DNA of 64,000 bases from Altererythrobacter sp. B11 (GTDB lineage Bacteria; Pseudomonadota; Alphaproteobacteria; Sphingomonadales; Sphingomonadaceae), in NCBI RefSeq assembly GCF_003569745.1, contig NZ_AP018498.1:1339001-1403000 (forward strand), read 5' to 3'. The translations under genes and the position numbers were made by a program. The notes beneath the pieces were generated by a model. The model did no database searches. It had not been told where the DNA came from and saw only the letters and a program-made list of their open reading frames with translations. Of the stretch, positions 8,751-17,580 are shown in pieces. Numbering within the stretch: the first letter of the stretch is position 1; each line of letters starts with the position of its first letter.

Positions 8751-10071
8751 CGCCGATCAGCCCGTCCAGCTGCTGCAGCGCCTGATCCAGCGAAACATGT
8801 TCCCCCACCTCCTGCGACAGGAAAGCGGAAAGCTGCGGCGCCAGGGCAATGCCCCGGTCCAGCACGGCGTCGGCGCCGGGGCGATAGGCGCCCATCAGCA
8901 CCAGATCGCGATTGCTCTCGTAACTGGAAATCAGCGCCCGGAAGCGGCGGGCAAGCAGCGCCTGACGCGGTGGGACGATGTCGTTCATCACGCGGCTGAG
9001 CGATGCGCCGACGTCAATCGCGGGATATTGGCCGCGCTGCGCGAGCTCCCGCGACAGCACGATATGGCCATCGAGAATGGACCGCGCGGTATCCACCACG
9101 GGGTCGTTCTGGTCATCGCCATCCGCCAGCACCGTATAGAGGCCGGTCACCGATCCGCCGCTTTCCGCCGAATTGCCCGCGCGTTCCACCAGCTTGGTGA
9201 TGGTGGACAGGGCGGAAGGAGGATAGCCGCGGGCCGCGCCGGGCTCTCCCAGCAGGATGCCGATCTCCCGCGCCGCGTGGGCGATGCGGGTCAGGCTATC
9301 CTGAATCAACAGCACCTTGAGCCCGTGGGCCCGGAAATATTCCGCCAGCGACGTGGCGAACAGGGCCCCGCGCAGACGCAAATTGGCGGCATGGTCGGCG
9401 GGCACGGCCACCACCACGGTGCGCTTGCCTGCTTCGCCCTTCATGTGCCGTTCGACAAAGTCCGAGACCTCGCGCGCGCGTTCGCCGATCAGGCCAACCA
9501 CCACGATATCCGCCTCGGCCCCCCGCGCGATCATGTCGATCAGCACCGATTTGCCGACGCCGGAGCCCGCCATGATGCCCACCCGCTGGCCCACGCCCAC
9601 GGTGGTGAGTGCATTGAGCGCACGGATGCCGGTATCGAAAGGCAGGGTCACGCTGGCGCGATCCAGCGCGCCGCTGCGCTTGCCGCCCGATGGCCAGTCC
9701 GCCGTCGCATGGATCGGCGGGCCGCCGTCGATCGGCAGGCCTTGCCCGTCCACCGCACGGCCCAGGAACTCAGGGCCAACGGGGAGCATGCCCGGCTGGC
9801 CTTCCGGCCGCACCGGCACGCCCGGGCGCAGCAGCACGGTATCGCCCAGCATCATCATCATCGTGCGGCCATTGCGGAAGCCGATCACTTCGGCGCTCAG
9901 CGTGGTGCCCTTGCCATGATCGATGCGGCACAGGCCGCCGATCGGCACGGACAGGCCACTCGCCTCGATCAGCCCGCCGTCGCAGGCCGTCACCCGGCCG
10001 AAGCGACGGGGCGACAGGTCGACCGACAGCCCGGCAAGATCGCCGAACATGGCATCGAATTGTTTCAGCAT
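8740..10071 (-). CDS. fliI: Flagellum-specific ATPase FliI
   Basis: Predicted 443-residue F1-beta-like ATPase that powers and orders export substrates. Walker A reads AGSGVGKS, Walker B-type DSLTRIAHAAREIG follows, and the family signature GEPAARGYPPS-like segment (GEPGAARGYPPSALSTI) is present. A longer frame starts with GTG at 10104. The ATG at 10071 (MLKQFDAMFGDLAG) overlaps fliH by only seven bases and suits family length, so it is preferred. FliH, the regulator of this ATPase, is directly upstream and FliJ downstream. Confidence 0.97.
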   Translation of the reverse strand: MLKQFDAMFGDLAGLSVDLSPRRFGRVTACDGGLIEASGLSVPIGGLCRIDHGKGTTLSAEVIGFRNGRTMMMMLGDTVLLRPGVPVRPEGQPGMLPVGPEFLGRAVDGQGLPIDGGPPIHATADWPSGGKRSGALDRASVTLPFDTGIRALNALTTVGVGQRVGIMAGSGVGKSVLIDMIARGAEADIVVVGLIGERAREVSDFVERHMKGEAGKRTVVVAVPADHAANLRLRGALFATSLAEYFRAHGLKVLLIQDSLTRIAHAAREIGILLGEPGAARGYPPSALSTITKLVERAGNSAESGGSVTGLYTVLADGDDQNDPVVDTARSILDGHIVLSRELAQRGQYPAIDVGASLSRVMNDIVPPRQALLARRFRALISSYESNRDLVLMGAYRPGADAVLDRGIALAPQLSAFLSQEVGEHVSLDQALQQLDGLIGDDG

Positions 10072-10640
10072 TCGCGGAAGGTCTCGGCCAGGATGCGGCG
10101 CCACTGCGCGGGGCCATCCTCGATTCCGCCGTCGGAGGTTTCGATGCGCAGCGCACCGCGTTCCACCGAAGGGTCGGCCTCGGCCTTGAGATCTGCCGGC
10201 AGGCGATCACGCACCAGTGCCAGATCCTGCGGATGCAGCAGCACCCGCCGCTCATCCTGCGAACGCTGCAGCATCGCCACCGCGCGCTCTACCCGATTGG
10301 CCAAGCCTTCGGGATCGACCGCGAGCGGGGCGATCGCATGTTCGCACAGGGCCAGCACGGTCAGACGCAGCCGTTCGCGCATCTCGGCCGCGGTTTCCTC
10401 GTCCAGTGCGGAGAAGGCGAGTTCGATGCGGCGTTCGGCTGCCTGCCGTTCGGCGGCTTCGCGCGCGGCCTCGGCTCGCGCTTCGGCCACCCCTTCGGCA
10501 TAGCCGCGCTGGAAGGCGTCCCCCAGAGGGTCCGGCACATGGGCCGCTCGGGCGTGTTGTTCCGCATGCAGCCCGGCAAAGCGCGGATCGCGCGTGAAGC
10601 TGCTCGGCCTGAACATCTGCTCCAGCGGCAGCCTAGACAT
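10065..10640 (-). CDS. fliH: Flagellar assembly protein FliH
   Basis: Predicted 191-residue stator-like subunit that binds and regulates FliI. It contains the expected long Ala/Glu/Arg-rich helical segment (about residues 45-85: GDAFQRGYAEGVAEARAEAA...). This is followed by the HrpE/YscL/FliH-like C-terminal domain with 'LHPQDLALVRDRL', similar to the VE/HP pattern of the family. It overlaps fliG by eight bases and fliI by seven. Sequence is divergent, but the order G-H-I-J is decisive. Confidence 0.9.
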   Translation of the reverse strand: MSRLPLEQMFRPSSFTRDPRFAGLHAEQHARAAHVPDPLGDAFQRGYAEGVAEARAEAAREAAERQAAERRIELAFSALDEETAAEMRERLRLTVLALCEHAIAPLAVDPEGLANRVERAVAMLQRSQDERRVLLHPQDLALVRDRLPADLKAEADPSVERGALRIETSDGGIEDGPAQWRRILAETFREC

Positions 10641-11658
10641 ACTCGTCCTCGCCGCCTTCGCCGATCACGATCAGACCTTCGGCGGCCAGCTTCCTGGCGA
10701 TGGCCACGATCTTCTGCTGCGCCACCTCCACATCGGCGCGCTTGATGCGGCCGCGGGCCTCGATCTCGTCGCGCAGGCCATCGGCCGCGCGGCTGGACAT
10801 AGCGGCGAAGAAGCACTCGCGCTCCTCCTCGGCGATGCCCTTCAGCGCGTCGATCAGCAATTCGCCGTCCACTTCGCGCAGCAACTGGCCCATCATCTGG
10901 GTGTCGAGCGCGAACAGATGCTCGAACTTGAACATCTCCTGCTCCAGCTCGCGGGCCAGCTGCTTGTCCAGCTTGCCCAGCGCCGGCATGATGCGCTTTT
11001 CCAGGCTGCGCGCCGAATTGTTGATGATTTCCGCGGCTTCGCGAACGCCGCCCAGCTTCAGCGACGCCTTGCCGTGGACGCGGCCGATCTTGGCGGACAG
11101 CGTCTGCTCCAGGATCTCGATCGCTTCGGGCGAGACGGGGCCCAGCCGCGCCACGCGGTGGACTACCGGCGTCTGCAGCGCTTCCGGCAGGCCCGCCAGC
11201 ACGCGCGCCGCCACCATAGGGTCGAGCTGCACCAGCAGCACGGCGATGGCTTGTGGCGGTTCGTCCGCGATCAGCGGGATCAGCACTTCGGGCTGCAGCC
11301 AGCGGGCGAGATCGAGCGCGGGCGTGCGCGCCGCCTCTCCTTCCGGCACCATGCCCTTCATCAGATTGTCGGCCTTCAGGTCGCCCACCGCGCTGGTCAT
11401 GATGCGGCGCACGCTGTCCAGCCGCCCGTGGGAGGAGATGCCCGACCGGCTGGCGGAGCTGGCGAAGCTGGCAATGGCATCGGTGATCGCCGCCGGGCCG
11501 ATTTCGCCCAGGGCGCACATCTTGCTGCCCAGCACGCGCAGTTCCTCTGGCGAAAGGCGGCCGAGAAGCGTGGCGGCATCGTCTTCGCTCAGCAGCATCA
11601 CCATCACGGCGGCGCGATCCGGGCCGCTCGGCGCGGGGATGGGGGTCATATCGGTCAT
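10633..11658 (-). CDS. fliG: Flagellar motor switch protein FliG
   Basis: Predicted 341-residue C-ring protein that contacts the MS ring (FliF) with its N-terminus and the stator MotA with its C-terminal charged helix. The C-terminal torque domain is visible at about residues 240-335, including LFALDTQMMGQLLREVDGE and the segment CFFAAMSSRAADGLRDEIEA with alternating acidic and basic residues. The start ATG overlaps the fliF stop as TGATG. Length is typical (about 330-345). Confidence 0.97.
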   Translation of the reverse strand: MTDMTPIPAPSGPDRAAVMVMLLSEDDAATLLGRLSPEELRVLGSKMCALGEIGPAAITDAIASFASSASRSGISSHGRLDSVRRIMTSAVGDLKADNLMKGMVPEGEAARTPALDLARWLQPEVLIPLIADEPPQAIAVLLVQLDPMVAARVLAGLPEALQTPVVHRVARLGPVSPEAIEILEQTLSAKIGRVHGKASLKLGGVREAAEIINNSARSLEKRIMPALGKLDKQLARELEQEMFKFEHLFALDTQMMGQLLREVDGELLIDALKGIAEEERECFFAAMSSRAADGLRDEIEARGRIKRADVEVAQQKIVAIARKLAAEGLIVIGEGGEDEYV

Positions 11659-13346
11659 CAGGCGCGCTCCGCCGATCCGGCCTGTTCGCCCAGCATCCGC
11701 CGTAGCGCTTCCAGCGCGTCATCCGGCTTTTCGCGAACGATGCGTTGGGCAAGCTCGATCTGCGAGGCGAGCTGGCCATCGCTGCCCATCGCCAGCGCGG
11801 CCGGGGCTTCCCCGCCGAATTGCGTTCCGGCGCGGGGGCCGAACTGGCTCTGCGCTGCCTGCGCCTGGACCAGCTGCGCGGTGGAAGGCTGCGCGCCCGC
11901 AGCGCTGCCGTCTCCGCCCTTGTTCTTGCCGCGGGTCAGCGCCTTCAGCGCCGGCCGCACGGCGAGCAGCAGCACCAGCAGGACGGAAATCAGCGCGACC
12001 GCGTTGCGCAGCACCGTGGCGAACCACGGCGTTTCCCAGAAGGCCGGCGCTTCCACCTCCACCGGCTGGAACGGGCGCACCACCACGGCCACGGTGTCGC
12101 CGCGCTGCTCGTCCGCGCCCACGGCGGCGGAGATCAGCTGCTTGATGTTGTCGAGATCGGCCTTCTTGATGCCTTTCACCGCATCCTGGTTCAGCGCCAC
12201 CGCGACGGACAGCCGCTTGAGGCTGCCCGGGGCGATGTTGGAGACGGAGACCTCTCGCCCCAGCTCATAGGTGCGGCTGGAACTGGTGTTGTCATTGGTG
12301 GGGCCGCCCGCCGATGCGGCTTCCCGGCCCGGATTGGGGGCGCCGGCCTGGGCCTGGGCGTCGGTGGGCGGGGTGTTGGACATCACACCCGGCACGCCGC
12401 CGGCGGCAGGGGCGCTGGTGCTGGAGGATTCCTGCACCGTCTCGCGCCGCACCACGCCATCCTTGTCATAGCTTTCGCGGGCGGAGGTCACCTCGTCCAT
12501 GTTCAGCTGCGCCTGGATCTCGGTGGAGAAGTTCTCCGCCCCGATCATCGGCGCCAGCAATTGCTCCACCTGCGCGCGCAGCTTTTCTTCCATGCGCGTC
12601 TGCAGGCCCAGCCGGTCGGCTTCCTCGCCTTCGGTCTGGGAGAGCAGGCGGCCGTGCTGGTCCACGATCCGCACCGCCTCGGTGGAGAGGCCGGGGACCG
12701 AGCCGGACACGAGATTGGCGATGGCCGTCACCTGCGAATCCGTCAGCTGCCGGCCGCGCGCCAGCCGCACCATCACTGATGCGCTGGGCGGAATATTGTC
12801 GCGCACGAAGACGGAGCGATCGGCCTGCGCCAGATGCACGCGCACCGCCTCCACCCCGTCGATCTCGGCGATGGTGAGGGTCAGCTCGCGCTCCTTGGCG
12901 GCGCGCAGGCGGTCGCCCTCCAGTGTGCGGCTGGCGCCCATGGGCAGCGAGTCGAGCATTTCGGCGCCGCTTTCCGGCGTGGCCAGCGCCCCGTCGGAAG
13001 CGACGAGCATGCGCGCCTTGTAAAGGTCGTCCTCGTCGACCGTCACCACGCCGGTCGAACTGTCGATCTGGTAATTGATCGCGCCCTTCTCCAGCGCAGC
13101 GACCACATTGGCCCGCTCGCTGTCACTCAGCGAGCTGTAGAGCACGCGCTGCGGCGCGGGCGCGAGCGTGGCCCAGGTGAGCGCCAGCAGTCCGATCCCG
13201 GCAGCTCCGGCGAACCAGGGCAGGGCGCGGCGGACGGCGGGCTGACCGGCAAACGCACGCAGGCGGGCCGGCATGGTGCCGCCCGCCGGATCGTTCAGCG
13301 GCTGGAGGAGCGAGCCCTGCGGCGTGGCGGGAACCAGATCGGCCAT
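11658..13346 (-). CDS. fliF: Flagellar MS-ring protein FliF
   Basis: Predicted 562-residue inner-membrane ring protein, the base on which the flagellum is built. An N-terminal transmembrane helix lies at about residues 40-62, then ring-building motifs. The best recognised is the YscJ/FliF domain with VRVHLAQADRSVFVRD and PPSASVMVRL. A second transmembrane helix lies at about 448-468, before the cytoplasmic tail that binds FliG. The tail ends ALEALRRMLGEQAGSAERA. It overlaps fliG by one base and follows fliE after three bases. Confidence 0.97.
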   Translation of the reverse strand: MADLVPATPQGSLLQPLNDPAGGTMPARLRAFAGQPAVRRALPWFAGAAGIGLLALTWATLAPAPQRVLYSSLSDSERANVVAALEKGAINYQIDSSTGVVTVDEDDLYKARMLVASDGALATPESGAEMLDSLPMGASRTLEGDRLRAAKERELTLTIAEIDGVEAVRVHLAQADRSVFVRDNIPPSASVMVRLARGRQLTDSQVTAIANLVSGSVPGLSTEAVRIVDQHGRLLSQTEGEEADRLGLQTRMEEKLRAQVEQLLAPMIGAENFSTEIQAQLNMDEVTSARESYDKDGVVRRETVQESSSTSAPAAGGVPGVMSNTPPTDAQAQAGAPNPGREAASAGGPTNDNTSSSRTYELGREVSVSNIAPGSLKRLSVAVALNQDAVKGIKKADLDNIKQLISAAVGADEQRGDTVAVVVRPFQPVEVEAPAFWETPWFATVLRNAVALISVLLVLLLAVRPALKALTRGKNKGGDGSAAGAQPSTAQLVQAQAAQSQFGPRAGTQFGGEAPAALAMGSDGQLASQIELAQRIVREKPDDALEALRRMLGEQAGSAERA

Positions 13347-13349
13347 CTA

Positions 13350-13717
13350 TCAGACCCCAATTCGCATGATTTCCTGATAGGCGAACAACAGCTTGTTCCG
13401 CACCTGCAGGGTGGCTTCGAAGGCGACGCCCGCCTCCTGGCGGGCCAGCATGACCTTGGCGATGTCGGTCGTCTCGCCGCGCTCATAGGCGCCGCTGAGC
13501 TGTTCCGCCCGCGATTGCGAGGCGTTGACCCCGTCCAGCGCGGTCTTGAGCGTGTCGGCAAAGCCGCCGCCCGGCGGCGCCTGTTCCGCAGCCTGCGGTG
13601 CGCCGCCGGCTTTGGCCTCATGCAGTTCCTTGAGCAGGCGGGAGCGGTCCAGCAATTGCTGGCGCATCTCCATGATCTGCTGAACCGAACCGGCCCCGCC
13701 GATTCCGCCGATGCTGC

Positions 13718-13721
<4 letters not shown>
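13350..13721 (-). CDS. fliE: Flagellar hook-basal body protein FliE
   Basis: Predicted 123-residue small export substrate that connects the MS ring to the rod. The conserved C-terminal half is clear: FADTLKTALDGVNASQSRAEQL, then a Gly/Glu turn and VMLARQEAGVAFEATLQVRNKLL followed by AYQEIMRIGV. The last stretch, EIMRIxV/M, is the family signature. It overlaps the upstream regulator by four bases, so regulator and structural operon are probably co-transcribed. Confidence 0.96.
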
Positions 13722-15007
<1,286 letters not shown>

Positions 15008-15068
15008 TCTAACCCCCCACGCGCTACCCCTTAGCGCCAGGCCTGAATGCGCGGGGGACGGGCAAGAT

Positions 15069-15076
15069 ATGGTTAA
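15069..15076 (-). promoter_or_regulatory. Possible CtrA half-site upstream of the fli operon
   Basis: The minus strand reads TTAACCAT, the 8-base CtrA half-site known from Caulobacter and relatives. It sits 62-69 bases upstream of the activator start codon. A second TTAA lies nine bases away on the far side, two more than the seven of a full CtrA site, so only a half-site is claimed. CtrA control of early flagellar genes is established in Caulobacter; for this locus it is inference. Confidence 0.45.
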
Positions 15077-15154
15077 TTTTAGCTGTTAAGTTTACCCTTA
15101 CGTAGAAACACGTATGTCTGGTAATTTTCTCCACCAGAGCATTTTTGCCAGCCT

Positions 15155-15180
15155 TAAACTTTCCGGGGCGGTGCCGGTCT
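15155..15180 (+). promoter_or_regulatory. Candidate sigma-28 (FliA) promoter of flagellin
   Basis: TAAACTTT at 15155-15162 matches the enterobacterial FliA -35 element (TAAAGTTT) at seven of eight positions. After 10 bases GCCGGTCT (15173-15180) matches the first four positions of GCCGATAA and one further base. The usual spacing is 11 bases, so it is one short. Flagellin is the classical FliA target and fliA itself is in this window at 35217. Confidence 0.45.
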
Positions 15181-15260
15181 AGGGCACAGCTGCCGATCGC
15201 TACGGATCGTCCCCCCGGACCTTCCCGGCAGCGTTCGGACACTTGAGTAGGAGTTTTACA

Positions 15261-16085
15261 ATGGCTGTCATCAACACCAATACCGGCGCGATGCGTGCGG
15301 CGAACGCTTCCGTACTCGCCAACCGCGAACTGGGCACCGCGATGGAGCGCCTGTCCACCGGCAAGCGCATCAACAGCGCGAAAGACGATGCCGCCGGCCT
15401 CGCCATCGCCAACACCATGACCTCGCAGATCCGCGGCATGAGCCAGGGCATCCGCAACGCCAATGACGGCATCTCCATGGCGCAGACCGCTGAAGGCGCG
15501 CTGTCCGAGGTGACCAACATGATGCAGCGCATCCGCGAACTGGCGGTGCAGGCGCTGAGCGGCACCTATGACTCGGGTGACAAGACGAACCTGCAGGCCG
15601 AAGTCACGCAGCTGACCGGCCAGATCACCAACATCATGTCCAGCACCACCTTCAACGGCGTGAAGCTGTTCGACGGCACCGCCGGTTCGGGCGGCACGGT
15701 GACGATCCAGGCCGGCGCCAACGCGGCGGACACGGTTTCGCTGACGTTCGGCAACCTCGGCGCCGATACGGCGGTGACGGGCGTGACTGCCGTCGACCTG
15801 ACGACTGCCACCAACACCGTGCTCGCCACCATCGACACGGGCATCGACAAGATCAGCACCAGCCGCGCCACGCTGGGCGCCGGCCAGGCCCGCCTGGAAT
15901 CGGCGGTGAACCAGCTGACCAACAACGTCACCAACCTGTCGGATGCGCGTTCGCGGATCGAGGACGCCGATTACTCGGCCGAAACGACCGCTCTCGCCAA
16001 GGCACAGATCCTGAGCCAGGCATCGACCGCCATGCTGGCCCAGGCCAACCAGAGCCAGTCGAACGTTCTGTCGCTGCTGCGCTGA
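15261..16085 (+). CDS. fliC: Flagellin
   Basis: Predicted 274-residue filament subunit. The N-terminal D0/D1 region (MAVINTNTGAMRAANASV..., RLSTGKRINSAKDDAAGLAI) and the C-terminal D1/D0 region (SRIEDADYSAETTALAKAQI, ending NQSQSNVLSLLR) are both canonical. The central variable domain is very short, which gives the small alphaproteobacterial type of flagellin. A longer frame begins at 15243, but the AGGAG at 15249-15253 is placed for the ATG at 15261 and the family starts at MAVINTN, so that start is used. The gene is monocistronic: it has its own candidate sigma-28 promoter and a strong terminator. Confidence 0.98.
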   Translation: MAVINTNTGAMRAANASVLANRELGTAMERLSTGKRINSAKDDAAGLAIANTMTSQIRGMSQGIRNANDGISMAQTAEGALSEVTNMMQRIRELAVQALSGTYDSGDKTNLQAEVTQLTGQITNIMSSTTFNGVKLFDGTAGSGGTVTIQAGANAADTVSLTFGNLGADTAVTGVTAVDLTTATNTVLATIDTGIDKISTSRATLGAGQARLESAVNQLTNNVTNLSDARSRIEDADYSAETTALAKAQILSQASTAMLAQANQSQSNVLSLLR

Positions 16086-16111
16086 TAACAAGACACCCGT
16101 CCACTCAAGGG

Positions 16112-16148
16112 CCCCGCGCTCCCCACAAGGGAGCGCGGGGTTTTGTTT
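16112..16148 (+). terminator. Rho-independent terminator of flagellin
   Basis: A perfect 12-base-pair stem (CCCCGCGCTCCC with GGGAGCGCGGGG) and a five-base loop are followed by TTTTGTTT. It starts 26 bases after the flagellin stop codon. Confidence 0.93.
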
Positions 16149-16220
16149 GCTCGGCCCCCCGCAGAGCGCAGGCGGCGGGTTGTAGGCAAGGGTAGGCGGC
16201 GGGGCGGGCGTGGAGCGCAT

Positions 16221-16719
16221 CCTTCGACAGGCTCAGGATGAGCGGAGCGGGGAAGGCCCCGCCACCCCCCGCAAACCTTCGTCATTCCCGCGCAGGCGGG
16301 AATCCAGCTGAGCGATACGCCCGCCGCTCTGGATCCCCACCTGCGCGGGAATGACGAAGGGAAGTTGCGTTGGTGGTGCGCGGGGCTCGTCTGCGCTGCT
16401 GTCGCGCGGAGTGCTGGCGGCCTCGCAACGCCCGCACCCAGCCACCCACACCCGCTCAGCCTGAGCCTGTCGAAGGCCACGCGCCTCACCTCTCCCTAAG
16501 CGGCAGCCAGAGCGCGTCCTTCGATAAGCGAGCGAGGCGGGGAAGGCCGCACCAGTCCTCTCTCGTCATCCCCGCGAAGGCGGGGATCCAGAGCGGCAGG
16601 CGTATCGCCGGACTGGATTCCCGCCTTCGCGGGAATGACGAATTGGGGATGCATTGTGCCGCAATCGGCTCGCCAAGGCCTGCGGCACAAACCCGCCCGG
16701 CCTGAGCCTGTCGAAGGCC
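16221..16719. repeat. Cluster of dispersed palindromic repeats in a gene-free spacer
   Basis: The spacer 16149-16749 has no credible gene. It holds two families of repeats. Family A, CCTTCGACAGGCTCAGG, occurs at 16221-16237, inverted at 16460-16476 and again inverted at 16701-16717. Family B is a large inverted pair based on TCATTCCCGCGCAGGCGGG and its complement, arms about 16277-16307 and 16330-16360. A second copy of B has arms about 16563-16591 and 16612-16642. Repeats of these types are known as dispersed intergenic elements in many proteobacteria. They can form long hairpins between flagellin and the convergent methyltransferase gene. Confidence 0.85.
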
Positions 16720-16749
16720 GCTCGCGACCTCGCCTGCGGACCCGGTCGC

Positions 16750-17580
16750 CTAGCCCGCAGGGGCGGTGGCGGCGTGGCTGTCCTGCCAGTCGATCACGGC
16801 GAGGTAGTTTTCCAGCCGGTTCAGCTCCAGCTTCGCGATCAGCTCGTTCTGGTGATAGGGCAGCAACTGGCCCGCCACGTCTTCCGCCCATTCGGCGCTG
16901 CCGTCGAACAGCACGCCGAGGCCGAACACGGCCGGGATGTGGGCGAAGATCAGCGGGCGTTCCTCGCTGTCGGCGCCGGCTATGAAATCCTCCACCGCCG
17001 TCAGCACGCCGTTGCGTGGCCCGCCTTCGTGCAGCGCCCAGGCGAAATGGCCCATGCCGCGCATGCCGCGGTGGAGCATTGGTTTGCCATGCGCCAGCGT
17101 CACCCCCACGTCGAAGCTGTGCGGGTGGCGATGTTCGGCCGGGATGCGATCGGGCGCGTAGTAGAAATCCCGCCGTGCGCAGGGCCAGCTGATATCGTGC
17201 AGGAAGGCCAGCAGGGGCTTGTCCGCCCGGCGGCACGCCGCGTCGATGCCCAGCAGTTCGTTGTAAACGGTGTAGTAATTGTGGTCGCCATCCACCACCC
17301 AGGCATCGGCAGCGGGCAGATCGGGCAGCGCGTCCAGGCTGGGGCGGGCGATGTGGCGAACGGCCGGATCAGCCGCGGCCCAGGCGATGAACTCCGGTTT
17401 GGGTGCCGGGTCCACGCTGGTCAGCATGCCGCCTGCCGCGGCGCAATGATCGGCCAGCTCCGCAGACATGCCGCCGAACTCGGCGCCGATCTCGACAATG
17501 TCCCGCGTCCCTGCGCGCTCGAGGCAGGGGCGGATCAGCGGCGCGAATTCGGCCATGGAATGGATCAGCAGCCCGCTCAT
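16750..17580 (-). CDS. Class I SAM-dependent methyltransferase, flagellar-locus type
   Basis: Predicted 276-residue cytosolic protein with a Rossmann-like SAM-binding core. The motif I region is DIVEIGAEFGGMSAELADHC (about residues 26-45), followed by an acidic strand end TSVDPAP (about 54-60) and VVDGDHNYYTVYNELLGID (about 95-113). This pattern is that of the Methyltransf_24/cephalosporin-hydroxylase-like group. The substrate cannot be read from sequence. It overlaps the upstream HAD gene by four bases (ATGA), so the two form one transcription unit, placed between flagellin and motB. Methylation of flagellin or of a flagellin or surface glycan is the inference from context. Confidence 0.8.
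   Translation of the reverse strand: MSGLLIHSMAEFAPLIRPCLERAGTRDIVEIGAEFGGMSAELADHCAAAGGMLTSVDPAPKPEFIAWAAADPAVRHIARPSLDALPDLPAADAWVVDGDHNYYTVYNELLGIDAACRRADKPLLAFLHDISWPCARRDFYYAPDRIPAEHRHPHSFDVGVTLAHGKPMLHRGMRGMGHFAWALHEGGPRNGVLTAVEDFIAGADSEERPLIFAHIPAVFGLGVLFDGSAEWAEDVAGQLLPYHQNELIAKLELNRLENYLAVIDWQDSHAATAPAG

Larger units (their letters stand above)
15008..15260. promoter_or_regulatory. Divergent intergenic control region, activator operon and flagellin
   Basis: This 253-base spacer separates the leftward fli operon from the rightward flagellin gene. It is more AT-rich than its surroundings between 15060 and 15165. It holds a TTAACCAT site (minus strand, 15069-15076), a second TTAA at 15086 on the other strand, and an inverted TACGT/ACGTA pair (15099-15114). 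It also holds a candidate sigma-28 promoter for flagellin (15155-15180) and a Shine-Dalgarno AGGAG at 15249-15253. No convincing -35/-10 for the leftward operon was identified. Confidence 0.6.

Noticed and set aside
16221-16719. CRISPR-like repeat spacing
   Set aside because: Repeats are in both orientations, of two unrelated families and irregularly spaced, and there are no cas genes.
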